DNA from: Coptodactyla brooksi
Taxonomy: Eukaryota > Arthropoda > Insecta > Coleoptera > Scarabaeidae
NCBI GenBank assembly: GCA_033557675.1
Contig: JAWQRM010000709.1
Span: forward strand, 1-20,310
Direction of reading: 5' to 3'
Length of the DNA stretch: 20,310 nucleotides
Shown one piece after another: positions 7,201-15,439 of the stretch; position 1 is the stretch's first letter; every line of letters begins with the position of its first letter. Position numbers and translations under genes: made by a program. The notes beneath the pieces are model-generated. The model saw only the letters and a list, made by a program, of their open reading frames with translations. It ran no database searches and had not been told where the DNA came from.

Positions 7201-9617
7201 AAAATTCATTGGAAGGTGCTGGTATTCGAGGACATGGACAAAACCTTTTCTACAAAATAGAAAGTAGTACACTGTCCTTAATGGTGATTCATCATTTTCA
7301 TTAATGATCTTGATTCCCTTAATCTCCAAGGCAAACTCACATTGTTCGCAGGTGATGCAACACTATTATACAGTGAAGAAAACTCAGAACAGATATATGA
7401 GAAGATGGACCGAAATGTATAATATAATATTCAACAAAAATCTGCAACTTCCCCAAGATTTAGAGTACAATGGAAGCCCTATTGAAGACAGCAAACAAAC
7501 AACATCCATAGGAATGAAGATGAATGAGAAATTGATAACATATTCAGCAAAACATATTCAGCATATTCTCAAAAAAATATCTTCGATGATAGACAACTTG
7601 AAAAACAGATCTGAATACATATCCACATAACATATGTGCCAATAATTTGGGGACCAGCTAGTACAGGGGATTGAAACATTGTTATTCAAACAAGTTGCTC
7701 AAAATAAAACAATTAAGGCGCTTTATAATTTACACAGTAGACAACAAACAAAAGTACAGCAATCTGCCTGCACACATTCAAGCAATCTGCGATACAAAAA
7801 AGTTAAAAAGCTATTAAAACACATTATAATGAAATTGTAATATAAAATGTTTTTTATTGTTTAATTTTCTGGTAATTTAACATTTCTATCTATGCCATAC
7901 TTAACACATATACATTGTTATACACCTAGTGGCCAAATTATTATGACCACCCCCTCAATACAATGTTGGACCACCTTTTACCCTTGATACTGCATGGATA
8001 CTTCTTGAAATGAACTCTATGAGATGTTTTATGATGAATTTAAGAACCATCTAAGGACAATGCCAGCTTTATGACAGAGAGCATTGTCCTGCTGGAAGTA
8101 TCCATCCCTAGCAGGGTACAGATACTTCCAATCTTGGGCATTGAGACATTGTTCCACAGGAATCAAAATACCGCAAGAAAACATCTCCCAAACCATAATA
8201 TTGCCTTCACCAGCTTGAAGTTATCTGCTTGTAAGTCTCAAGTGGTCATAACAATTTAGGCAGTCAGTGTATACTGCATTTAATGTATTGTTATGTTCTG
8301 TGTAGTGGGTCTGTGACTCCTTGAGGACTTATAAATAAATAAATATAATTATTTGAAGAATCTTCGTCTCGAGAATTCAGAGTGAAGAAAATGTTTGATA
8401 ATGACCTGAAATCTCGAGAAATTATCTTTTCTGTTCCAGTGGTCTCCTGGTGACGATGCTGTACTTTCGCCAGGAGAAGAAAAAGTCAGAACGCCAGGAC
8501 GTCAAAGGCCGAAGAGTGTCCCACGAGTTTACCCACTTCCTCATGCTGATCCTGTACAGATTCCTGAGACTGACCCCAGCGTACCTCTTCGTCCTCGGCG
8601 TGAACGAGCTGGTCCTCAAGTTTTCGCACAACAATTCGGTTTTTTCGCCAGCGATGATAGATCACGTCACGTGCGGCGCTTACTGGTGGCGCAACGCCCT
8701 GTACATCAACAACCTGTTTCCCCAAGCGGAGTTCTGCATGCTGTGGTCCTGGTACATCGCGAACGACACGCAATTTTACCTCCTGGCCATTCTGATCCTG
8801 CCGTTCGCCGTCAGGAGTAAAACTTTCAAGTGGGCTGCTGGGGTAATCCTCACGTTCCTGCTGACGTCGTGGATCACGACTTTCGTAATTGCCATGCAAT
8901 ATAACTACATAGCGAGGGTGGAAGAACCGTTTGCTCTTTTCGACCTGCTGTATGATAAACCCTGGTTGCGCATTGGACCGTACCTAATTGGGATGATGAC
9001 CGGTTACCTCCTGTTCAAAGTTAATGGAAAAGTGAATGTCTCATTCTATTTGAGAACTTCCGCGTGGATTGTTTCTTTGGCGACAATCCTGAGCTTGGTT
9101 TATGGTCTAGGAAGCAAAGGGTTGACGACACCTTTATCAGCTGTATACGTGAGTATTCCAAAGGAATCAAAACTTCTTCAAATTTTGTCTTTAGGCTGCT
9201 CTAGGACACACAGCATGGGGATTAGCCTTGGCGTGGATCACAGTGGCTTGCTGCTGGGGATACGGGGGTCCCGTAAACTCCTTGCTGAACTTCAGGGGAT
9301 TTTTACCACTCAGCAGGCTAACTTATTGCGCCTACTTGATCCACCCCGTCATAATGGTGTACGTTAGTTTCCAAATGGACGGTCCCATACACTTGGACAA
9401 TACGATGGCAGTAAGTTTATTGTAGGACAAACCACTTAAACGATCTATTGCATTCTTTTTTTTACAGATAGTTATCTTTCTTGGAAACCTAGTAACGTCC
9501 TTCATGGTATCTTTTCTCATTTCCGTGATGTATGAAGCGCCAATCGTGCAGCTGCTGAAGTTAGTCGTAATGCCTTCGTCCAAAGAAAACAGCAGTCCTT
9601 CCGCTACTGCCCGTTAG
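4134..9617 (+). CDS. nose resistant to fluoxetine (nrf-6)-type membrane O-acyltransferase, 3' five exons, spliced
   Basis: Exons 4134-4285, 4339-4603, 8440-9148, 9195-9410 and 9468-9617 join in one frame (1492 nt, 496 residues plus part of one codon) to a TAG stop at 9615-9617. All four introns (53, 3836, 46 and 57 bp) are GT...AG. The protein is a C-terminal part of an insect NRF-6-like member of the acyltransferase-3 superfamily. It is multi-pass, with about ten hydrophobic segments, and has 'INGLR'-like KCIHGLRFFSIAWIVLVHTY, 'SVDTFFFISGLL', 'RFLRLTPAY' and 'WSWYIANDTQFYLL'. These match the family blocks, in which the H of the (G/V)H pair is the presumed catalytic histidine. The N-terminal NRF domain and signal peptide are missing and must lie upstream. 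C. elegans nrf-6 acts in lipid or drug transport in the gut and epidermis; the insect substrate is unknown. A neighbouring gene role cannot be inferred. Confidence 0.92.
4339..4603 (+). CDS. acyltransferase exon b (conserved start of the acyltransferase-3 domain)
   Basis: Acceptor TTTGTTAG|AT and donor ATAAG|GTCAGC. The A left by exon a plus AT gives an Asn codon. It encodes 'FDFKDNARKILSVDR', then 'IKCIHGLRFFSIAWIVLVHT' and 'FSVDTFFFI'. The HGLR...VHTY block holds the family's invariant histidine; FSVDTFFF is a signature of the NRF-6 branch. It ends with AG of a serine codon finished in the next exon. Confidence 0.93.
4732..5209. repeat. 40-bp direct repeats flanking a LINE endonuclease fragment
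   Basis: 4732-4771 and 5170-5209 are the same 40-base sequence (beginning ATTAATTAATTTTGCTGCAG) with two mismatches. They bracket the first endonuclease fragment. This may be a long target-site duplication or the edge of a local duplication. Confidence 0.75.
4772..5160 (+). pseudogene. LINE APE-type endonuclease fragment, copy 1
   Basis: The plus strand reads 'SIRNKLEVIEKIITTLRTVD' and then 'VMIIAEPWLCKAEEKYL' (about 4778-4900), matching the N(S)IRNKL...D.i.itEtWL block of APE endonucleases in non-LTR retrotransposons. The glutamate of 'AEPWL' is the expected catalytic residue. After a frame change, 'HLVATYILPNCKFMDYSDVI' (about 5050-5110) matches the later (V.YRPPN...F) block. Stops and a deletion near the expected GDFN motif make it inactive. 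Copy 2 lies 600 bases downstream. Confidence 0.75.
5380..5830 (+). pseudogene. LINE APE-type endonuclease fragment, copy 2
   Basis: A diverged second copy of the same endonuclease segment: 'AIRNKLEDVEKIITTLRTVD'-like start at about 5388, 'VMIIAEPWLCKAEKK' near 5446-5490, then a later block ending 'HMIGDCNIN' (about 5731-5757). The latter corresponds to the GDFN motif, with F changed to C. It continues farther 3' than copy 1 ('FNKQDMTG', about 5759-5782). It is in line with the reverse transcriptase remnant at 6240-7870 and is probably the 5' part of the same old element. Confidence 0.72.
5855..5922. repeat. small hairpin and (AAT)n microsatellite
   Basis: GTTAGATATA (5855-5864) pairs with TATATCTAAC (5869-5878) over a 4-base loop. 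About 25 bases later comes (AAT)n at about 5902-5922. Such simple tails often mark the 3' end of a LINE copy, but no element end is proved here. Confidence 0.6.
6215..6240. repeat. 26-bp perfect palindrome
   Basis: The half-site TGTGGGAGAGGAT is followed directly by its reverse complement, with no loop. It is GC-rich against an AT-rich surround. It lies between the endonuclease and reverse transcriptase remnants inside the large intron. Confidence 0.9.
6242..7870 (+). pseudogene. LINE ORF2 remnant: linker, reverse transcriptase and C-terminus (decayed)
   Basis: Pieces in several plus frames follow the order of a CR1/Jockey/I-like ORF2. A linker at 6350-6735 includes 'FINKLCQSMEQSAYIKTIIT'. 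'VTPMHRTGPKDDEGLQ' plus 'NIPKFSKILEK'-like codons (about 6960-7055) are RT motif 1 (IPIHK.G....NYRPIS...K..E). 'KAFDAIEYDKLENSLEGAGI' (about 7168-7227) is motif A, and 'LTLFAGDATLLYSEENSEQ' (about 7336-7392) is motif C. Motif C reads FAGD where an active enzyme has FADD, so a catalytic Asp is lost. 'PIIWGPAS' (7638-7661) and 'LFKQVAQNKTIKALYNLHSR' (about 7683-7742) are the usual C-terminal tail. Multiple stops and frameshifts mean it is inactive. Confidence 0.82.
7925..8190 (-). pseudogene. Tc1-family transposase C-terminal fragment with transposon end
   Basis: The minus strand reads 'YFQQDNALCHKAGIVLRWFL' (about 8102-8043), a clear match to the Tc1 block 'FQQDNAPCHTA..V..WF' with the second catalytic Asp. 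Upstream, the same strand gives 'VEQCLNAQDWKYLYPARD' (about 8155-8105). The other end, at about 7929-7950 (CTAGTGGCCAAATTATTATG then ACCAC), resembles a Tc1-like terminal repeat. The D and E of the remaining DDE triad are absent or out of frame. It is in opposite orientation to the host gene. Confidence 0.78.
8230..8350 (+). repeat. possible retroposon 3' tail
   Basis: A stretch with GTATACTGCATTTAATGTAT and TTGAGGACTTATAAATAAATAAATA ends in a short (AAAT)n repeat, as many LINE 3' ends do. No coding link is visible, so this is a suggestion only. Confidence 0.3.
8440..9148 (+). CDS. acyltransferase exon c (main membrane core)
   Basis: Acceptor CTGTTCCAG|T and donor TATAC|GTGAGT. The first T completes the split serine, giving 'FFFISGLL'. 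236 full codons follow. Hydrophobic segments include 'FTHFLMLILYRFLRLTPAYL', 'FYLLAILILPFAV', 'GVILTFLLTSWITTFVIAM', 'IGPYLIGMMTGYLLF' and 'AWIVSLATILSLVYGL'. 'YRFLRLTPAYLF' and 'CMLWSWYIANDTQFYLL' are the most conserved blocks of NRF-6-like proteins. The exon ends in phase 0. Confidence 0.95.
9195..9410 (+). CDS. acyltransferase exon d
   Basis: Acceptor TGTCTTTAG|GCTGCT and donor ATGGCA|GTAAGT, 72 codons in phase 0. It encodes 'AALGHTAWGLALAWITVACC', 'NSLLNFRGFLPLSRLTYCAY' and 'LIHPVIMVYVSFQ'. The R.......W...LAW.. plus 'LS(R/K)LTYCAYLIHP' block is typical of the family near its C-terminus. Confidence 0.94.
9468..9617 (+). CDS. acyltransferase exon e (C-terminal helix and stop)
   Basis: Acceptor TTTTTTTTACAG|ATA. 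It encodes a last span 'IVIFLGNLVTSFMVSFLISV', then 'MYEAPIVQLLKLV' (the E-(A/S)-P end block of the family), a short polar tail rich in S, and TAG at 9615-9617. Confidence 0.93.
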   Translation: MVIFLGNLVTSFMVSFLISVMYEAPIVQLLKLVVMPSSKENSSPSATAR

Positions 9618-9713
9618 GTTAGTTAGCTAAATTAGTTATTGTACATTTATCCGCATTCCCTACGTGTAAAATTTATTATAAGAACCGATGATGTCACGTT
9701 TTTATACCAATCA

Positions 9714-9719
9714 AATAAA
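9714..9719 (+). terminator. poly(A) signal of the acyltransferase gene
   Basis: AATAAA lies 97 bases after the stop codon. A further AATAAA occurs at about 9799, in a run of A. No downstream U/GU-rich element was examined closely. Confidence 0.6.
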
Positions 9720-9949
9720 CAAGTTCACATAATACGCTATTTATTCAAAACATGTTTTCTTTCCAGGCGATACAACCGCAAGTATGTGGCGTTCGATAAT
9801 AAAAAAAAAAGTTTATCATTTCAATGTGGGGCGATAGAAAGCTATAAACGGATGTGCAAAGGCCGCATAACTTTATATTCTAGGAAATGCATAAATGACA
9901 GGAAAAGTTTCGCATAAATGATATCATATTATTTATACATTTATTATAA
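9720..9949. other. intergenic, nothing recognised
   Basis: Between the acyltransferase poly(A) signal and the family A array. A 92-codon open stretch on plus (9639-9917) starts before the signal and has no recognisable protein character. Confidence 0.6.
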
Positions 9950-12900
9950 ATTGTTAAGCTTATTTAACTGCTATAATTCTTATGAAAAGCACCACTTCTA
10001 ATTCTTATTCTACATTTTCTTGGTAAATTAATCTTGTCCAACAAGAAAAGTAATTAGAATTCTTTAAATCTGAATGATTTAATTACCATTAAACAATAAT
10101 TTAATTAATAATTCTTGTTATGAAAAGCACCACTCCTATTTCCTACTTTATATTTTCTTGGTCTCTTGATAGATTAATTTTTTTCTACAAGAAAAATAAT
10201 TGTTGATTCATTAAAAAAAATCGCTAGACAATATACTAACTTACAATTTTTCAAATCCTTTACGTTTCACTTTTTAATAATTGTCAAATTTAAAAGTAAA
10301 GTAAATATAATAAAAACTGAAAAAAGTCAAAGGAAAACAACAATTTGGAAAAAATAGAACAAACTTTAAATAAAATACATCAAATAAATAAAATAATATC
10401 ACATGATATTGAAGAGAAATTGAAGATAATTAAAGAAAGTATAATTAAACTCGTGGAAGAACTTTGGAAGATTTAATTACCATTAAGCAATAATTTAATT
10501 AATAATTCTTGTTATGAAAAGCACCACTCCTATTTCTTATTTTATATTTTCTTAGTCTCTGAAACAAGAAAAGTAATTGAAACTTCGTGATTGGTTAAAA
10601 AAAATTGGTGGACTTAACGGTGATACTAACTTACAATTTTTCAAGTCTTTTACAAACTAAAAGCTTAAAACGTTTCATTTTTTAATAATTGCCAAATTTA
10701 AAAGCAAAGAAAATAGGTTAGAAACTGAAAAAAAGTCAAATGGAAACAACAATTTGGAAAAATAGAACAAAATAAATATCACATGGTATAAAAGAGAAAT
10801 TGAAGATAACGAAAGAAACAATAATCAAACGCTTGGAATAAATTATCGAAGATAATTAAACAAATAGGATGGTAGATAGAATAATAAATTGTTTAATATT
10901 GCTGCTATTGTTCGTTTAAGAGACTTAATTACCACTAAACAATAATTTAATTAATAATTCTCAAATAATTGTCAAATTTAAAAGCAAAGAAAATAGATTA
11001 GAATTTGGAAAGAAGTCAAGTGGAAATAGAATTTAGAAAAATAGAACAATCTTTAAATAAAATACTTGAAATAAATAAAATTACATCACATGATATAGAA
11101 TAGGAATTGAAAGTAATAAAAGAAACTCAAATCAAAGACAATTATAAATAAACAGAAAAATAGTAAAATAATAAAGAGAAAAATAGAGAAAATACTGGAA
11201 TAACAAATGGAATGCAAAACTTAAAACTATAATTCGTCGAAAAGATTTAATTAGCATTAAACAATAATTTACTTAATAATTCTTATTATGAAAAGCACTA
11301 CTCCTATTTGTTATAATATTTTTTATATTTTCTTGCTCTTTTGGTAGATTAACTTTTTGCAACAAGAAAAGTAATTCAAGATTCATGATTTACTAAAAAA
11401 AATCAGTGGACAATATACTAACTTACAATTTTTCAAATCCTTTACAAACTTAAAACGGATCACTTCTGAAAGTTGCCAAATAGAATATGGAAAAATAGAA
11501 CGAACTTTATACAAAACACATGAAATAAATAAAGCAATATCACATGATATAGAAGAGAAATTGAAAGTAATAAAAGAAGCTATAGAATAAATTGTCAAAG
11601 ACAATTAAATAAATAACAGAATAGATAACACATGAAAATAGATTAAATAAAATAAAAAATTCTTATTTTATATTTTCTTGGTCTCTTGGTAAATTAGTTT
11701 TTTCCAAACAGGAAAAGTAATTAAATATTCATGATTCACAAAAAACAATCGGTGGGCAATATTCTTACTTGCAATTAGAATTTTTTAAATCTTTTTTTTG
11801 AAACTGGAAAAAGTCAAAGGAAAACTACAATTTGGAAAAGTAGAACAAACTTTAAATGAAATACTTATAAACTATTTGAATAAATAAAATAATATCACAT
11901 GATAAAAAAGAAAAGTTGAAAATAATAAAAGAAACTGTAATCAAAGTCTTGAAATAAATTATCAATGACAATCAAATAAATAAAATACTAGAATCAATTA
12001 AATAAAGTAGAAAAGTTGAAAAGGGAAATATAACACTTGAAATAAAAGCAGAAAGTTGAAGAAGACTCTGAAAATGTTTAATTTTGCAGTTTAATAATTC
12101 GTCTAAAAGCGCCACTTCCATTACTTCTTTTATATTTTCTTGGTAGAATAAGTTTTTTCAACAAGAAATGAATAAAAAAAATTTAAAAGCAAAAGATATG
12201 TCAGAAGCTGAAAAAAGTCAAAGTAAAATTTGAAAAAATAGAACAAACATTACACGAAATACTTGAAATAAAAAAAAGAACATTATATGATATAGATATA
12301 TAGATAATAAAAGAAACTACAATCAAACCCCTAGAATAAATTATCAATGATAATGAAATAAATAGAAAAAGAGCTAAAATACTAGAACAAAGTAAATAAA
12401 GTAAAGAAGTTGCCATGAAATTATGCAAAATGAAAGGAAGAAATGAATTGCAAAATCCAAGACAGATAAATAAGGCGAAATGTGAAACATAACAGTTGAA
12501 AAAATTGTTGAAATTTGCTGCAATAATTCGTCTAAAAGATTTAATTAGCATTAAACAACAATTTTATTAATAATTCTTGTTATGAAAAGCACCACCATTT
12601 TTTATTTCATATTTTCGTGGTCTCTTGGTAGATTAGCTGCTTCCAACAGGAAAAGTAATTAAATATTCATGATTCACAAAAAAAAATCGGTAGACAATAT
12701 ACTTAGCTAGAAGTTTTCAAATTTCTTACAAACTTAAAACTGATCACTTTCTGATAATTGCCAAAGTTAAAATCAAAGAAAAAAAGTCAAAAACTGAAAA
12801 GAAGTCAAACGTAAATAGAATTTGGAAAAATAGAACAAACTTAAAATAAAATAAATAAATAAAATACTTCAAATAAATAACATAATATCACATGGCATAA

Positions 12901-13015
12901 AATAGAAATTAAAGATAATAAAAGAAACTATAATCAAATCCCTAGAATAGACTAAGAGAGACAATTAAACAAATAGAAGAATAAAATACTAAAATAAATT
13001 AAATAAAATTAGACA
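9950..13015 (+). repeat. family A degenerate repeat array, direct orientation
   Basis: About seven to nine diverged units in head-to-tail order. Anchor 1, TGAAAAGCACCACT, is at about 9981, 10119, 10513, 11289 and 12576, with a variant near 12100. Anchor 2, TTTGGAAAAATAGAACAAAC or close variants, is at about 10343, 10754, 11035, 11490, 11836, 12233 and 12825, giving spacings of 281-592 bases. A full unit reads: TTTAATTACCATTAAACAAT, anchor 1, TTATATTTTCTTGG, ACAAGAAAAGTAATT, ACAATATACTAACTTACAAT, TTTTTAATAATTGCCAAATT, anchor 2, then ATATCACATGATAT. Indels vary unit length. The array is very A-rich on plus. The same family lies inverted at 15440-16425. Confidence 0.85.
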
Positions 13016-13467
13016 GCAGAGGATGGTTTATGGAGATTTAAGGAAAGAAGTGATCTTCAAGGCATAAGAGCGCGAAGTGAAGCTGCCTGTTGCAGCTTTC
13101 CCGAAGAGTTAGCTAAGATAATTGAAGAAGAATGAATAAGAGAATTGAATTGTTTGTTTGACAACTCGCGAAGGAAGATCACGTTTGGCATCCTATTACG
13201 AGAATAGCAGAATATCCCAGCATATTTTCAAATCAATGAATGAATTGATTCAGTACAGCACATAAGAAGGCACAAGCTTTTAGTATTGAGTTTTTGGTGG
13301 GTTAATTCCTTCAATTGATTTGGCAAAGCATCGTAGGTCTTAGCTGCCTAAGTTTCGAATCGTTTTTGGACCTTGGTCAGGAGTTGAGTGTAAGGAACAT
13401 GGAAAATACTTCTATCGAGTCTTGTGTCGTATTGGTGTTGCTTTTGGGCTGAAACCCTTATATTTTC

Positions 13468-13640
13468 TCATTGAAGGATTCTTGCAAAGATCGAAATAAA
13501 TGGTGATTTGATGGGATAAGGTGTGGTCCATGTAATGGATGTGACATAACTTCCCCACCAAGCTCCAATAATCCTTGACAAGTTATTAAAGGTGTTGTCA
13601 TGAATATCCAAGATAATGCCAATTCTGGACGTTCTTCCTT
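13468..13640 (-). pseudogene. mariner transposase fragment, copy 1
   Basis: The minus strand reads '(I)LDIHDN', then in another frame 'PLITCQGLLELGGEVMSHP' and 'LIPSNHHLFRSLQESFNEK'. This follows the mariner order HDNArPH...rqkL.ELGWEVL.HPPYSPDLAPSDYHLFRSL. The codons after HDN are deleted and the frame shifts, a lesion shared with other copies. Confidence 0.72.
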
Positions 13641-13794
13641 GGGTGCAGTTCAAGATTTACTCTTTCTTTGCTAGTTTTTTTTTCTTTAATGCGAGCTAAG
13701 GTTTTAACTGGCAAGTAAAAGTAACAAAAAATTGTAAGCATCTCTTATGCGTACAACGAAACATTTATTAAGACCAACATGATTATAAGCTCAA

Positions 13795-14085
13795 TAATAC
13801 TGCAGCTTGGTCAAGAGTTGAGTGTAAGGAACCTGGGGAAGACTTCTATCGAATCTTGTGTCGTATTGGTGTTGCTTTTGAGCTGATATCGTATATTCTC
13901 TCATTGAAGGATTTTTGCAAAGATCAAAATAAATGGTGATTTGATGGGATAAGGTGTGGTCCATGTAATGGATGTGACATAACTTTCCCACCAAGCTCCA
14001 ATGATCCTTGACGAATCACTAAAGATGTTGTCATGAATGTCAAAGATTATGTCAATTCTGGGCGATTTTCTTTGATTACTTCATT
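13795..14085 (-). pseudogene. mariner transposase fragment, copy 2
   Basis: Same segment as copy 1, starting upstream (on minus) with 'DIHDNIFSDSSRIIGAW' in the HDN frame and the LLELGG frame after the shift. The plus-strand text CAAGCTCCAATGATCCTTGA and GATGGGATAAGGTGTGGTCC is nearly identical to copy 1. The left edge fuses directly with a TTTATTAAGACCAACATGAT unit at about 13795. Confidence 0.68.
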
Positions 14086-14433
14086 TAGTTTCACATCTGA
14101 GGTGATAGTTTAGTTCCTTGGGAACAGCTCAAGATTAGCTCTCTCTTTGCTAGTTTGTTTTTTCTTTAATGGGAACTAAGATTTTATCTGGAAAGTAAAG
14201 GTAACAAAACTCTGTAATCATCGGATTGTAAGCATCTCGTATGCGAACAACAAAACATTTATTAAGACCAACATGATTATAAGCCCAATAGTACTGGTTT
14301 TCTTATCTTAATAAGAATGTTACCGGTCGTTATACAACCGCGAATACACCAGGATTCTCGATATAGGGGCCCAACAGAATTGGAGGTAAGCATTCGTTCA
14401 GCAGCCGGTGGCCTTCGCGCTTGTTACGCGTCA

Positions 14434-14448
14434 CACGTGTTATAAATA
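14434..14448 (+). promoter_or_regulatory. E-box and TATA box of SDR gene 1
   Basis: CACGTG (14434-14439) is followed one base later by TATAAATA (14441-14448), about 100 bases before the ATG. This spacing would allow a short 5' UTR of about 70 bases. The pairing is suggestive, but the start of transcription is not seen directly. Confidence 0.5.
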
Positions 14449-14544
14449 CCTTACATTCTTTATCTTTGACCCTCGCCGTTAAAGTTAAAAATCGCACGCA
14501 CACCTTTTCGGTTTTGCGTAACGCATTTTTAAGTCTTAAAAAAC

Positions 14545-15318
14545 ATGCATTTCGCCGGTAAAGTGGTGTTAATAACCGGCGCCAGTTCCGGTATTGGCGC
14601 CGCAACCGCCAAATACCTCGGGAGCCTGGGGGCCAGCCTGGCGTTGACGGGACGAAACCTGGAGAACCTGCAGAAAGTTGCCGCCGAGTGCGTGGGTCCC
14701 TGTGGGACCCCAGAGCCCTTCGTGGTCACCGGCGAACTGACCAACGAGGGAGACACGAAGAACATCCTGGAAGCGACCATCAAACACTATGGTAAGCTCG
14801 ATGTCTTGGTCAACAACGCGGGTGTCTTGGAAGCTGGTGGCATCGAAAACACCTCACTCGATCAGTTCGACCGCATGATGAATGTCAACGTCCGCTGTGT
14901 GTACCACCTGACTACTTTGGCCGTTCCCCATCTCATCAAGTCGAAGGGGAATGTCGTGAACGTGTCGAGTGTGAATGGCATCAGGTCCTTCCCGGGAGTC
15001 CTGGCCTATTGTGTGTCGAAAGCTGCCGTGGACCAATTCACGAGGTGCACGGCTCTGGATCTGGCACCCAAACAGGTCAGGGTCAACAGTGTCAATCCTG
15101 GAGTGACGGTAACCAACCTCCATAAGCGAGGAGGCATGAGCAATGAACAGTACGAACAGTTCATGAAAAGAGCCAAAGAAACCCACGCTCTGGGAAGACC
15201 TGGGGACGCGATGGAAATCGCAAAGACCATCGCCTTCCTGGCCAGCGATGATGCCAGCTACATCACTGGGGCTTCCGTACCGGTGGACGGTGGCCGTCAC
15301 GCGATGTGCCCCCGTTAA
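14545..15318 (+). CDS. short-chain dehydrogenase/reductase 1 (FabG-like, classical SDR)
   Basis: A 257-residue, uninterrupted classical SDR using NAD(P)H to reduce a carbonyl or oxidise an alcohol; the substrate is unknown. Residues 7-22 hold 'VVLITGASSGIGAATA', the TGxxxGxG dinucleotide site. 'NNAG' is at about 90-93, 'NVNVR' at about 113-117 gives the structural Asn, 'NVSSVNG' at about 140-146 gives the catalytic Ser, and 'YCVSK' at about 155-159 gives Tyr and Lys (YxxxK). 'NPGV' follows near 184 and the C-terminus is 'VDGGRHAMCPR'. All catalytic residues are intact. Length is normal for a single-domain cytosolic SDR, with no signal or transmembrane segment. The start AAACATGCAT is chosen because the family motif begins at residue 7. 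It is intronless and GC-richer than its surroundings. A TATA box lies 100 bases upstream. Paralog of the gene at 18626-19387. Confidence 0.95.
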   Translation: MHFAGKVVLITGASSGIGAATAKYLGSLGASLALTGRNLENLQKVAAECVGPCGTPEPFVVTGELTNEGDTKNILEATIKHYGKLDVLVNNAGVLEAGGIENTSLDQFDRMMNVNVRCVYHLTTLAVPHLIKSKGNVVNVSSVNGIRSFPGVLAYCVSKAAVDQFTRCTALDLAPKQVRVNSVNPGVTVTNLHKRGGMSNEQYEQFMKRAKETHALGRPGDAMEIAKTIAFLASDDASYITGASVPVDGGRHAMCPR

Positions 15319-15370
15319 TAAATAAACATGTTCTCGATTACCTGTACTTTTATAAGCTATAAGAAAGAAA

Positions 15371-15376
15371 AATAAA
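15371..15376 (+). terminator. poly(A) signal of SDR gene 1
   Basis: AATAAA 53 bases after the stop. Two more AATAAA hexamers overlap or adjoin the stop itself (15317-15322 and 15321-15326), but they would leave almost no 3' UTR. Confidence 0.55.
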
Positions 15377-15439
15377 CACTTATTTCTTAACTTTAGTCTG
15401 CTTCTCTTGAATACAGGCCAAGAAATCAATAAGTACATC

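Larger units (their letters stand above)
4604..8439 (+). other. 3.8-kb intron packed with transposon remnants
   Basis: The intron runs from GTCAGC to CTGTTCCAG. The other introns of this gene in the window are 46-57 bp, so nearly all of this length is inserted DNA: two LINE endonuclease fragments, a LINE reverse transcriptase remnant and a Tc1 fragment, each listed separately. Bits not assigned are 5210-5380, 5830-6200 and 8260-8430, which are AT-rich with short simple repeats. Confidence 0.9.
13022..14330. repeat. family B repeat block, first copy
   Basis: It starts with GTTTATGGAGATTTAAGGAA (13027), then GAAGTGAAGCTGC and GTTTGTTTGACAACTC. Next come AAGGCACAAGCTTTTAGT, TTCAATTGATTTGGCAAAGC and the mariner-derived segments. 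It ends with two copies of TTTATTAAGACCAACATGAT (13764 and 14258). All these pieces recur at 16450-18625. The block is GC-richer than family A and was evidently amplified as a unit. Confidence 0.82.

Noticed and set aside
9639..9917. 92-codon open stretch on plus after the acyltransferase gene
   Set aside because: It overlaps the 3' UTR and poly(A) signal and shows no domain or conserved pattern.
12201..12551. 116-codon open stretch on minus in the family A array
   Set aside because: It is the antisense of A-rich repeat units, so it is rich in F, L, I and S by composition.
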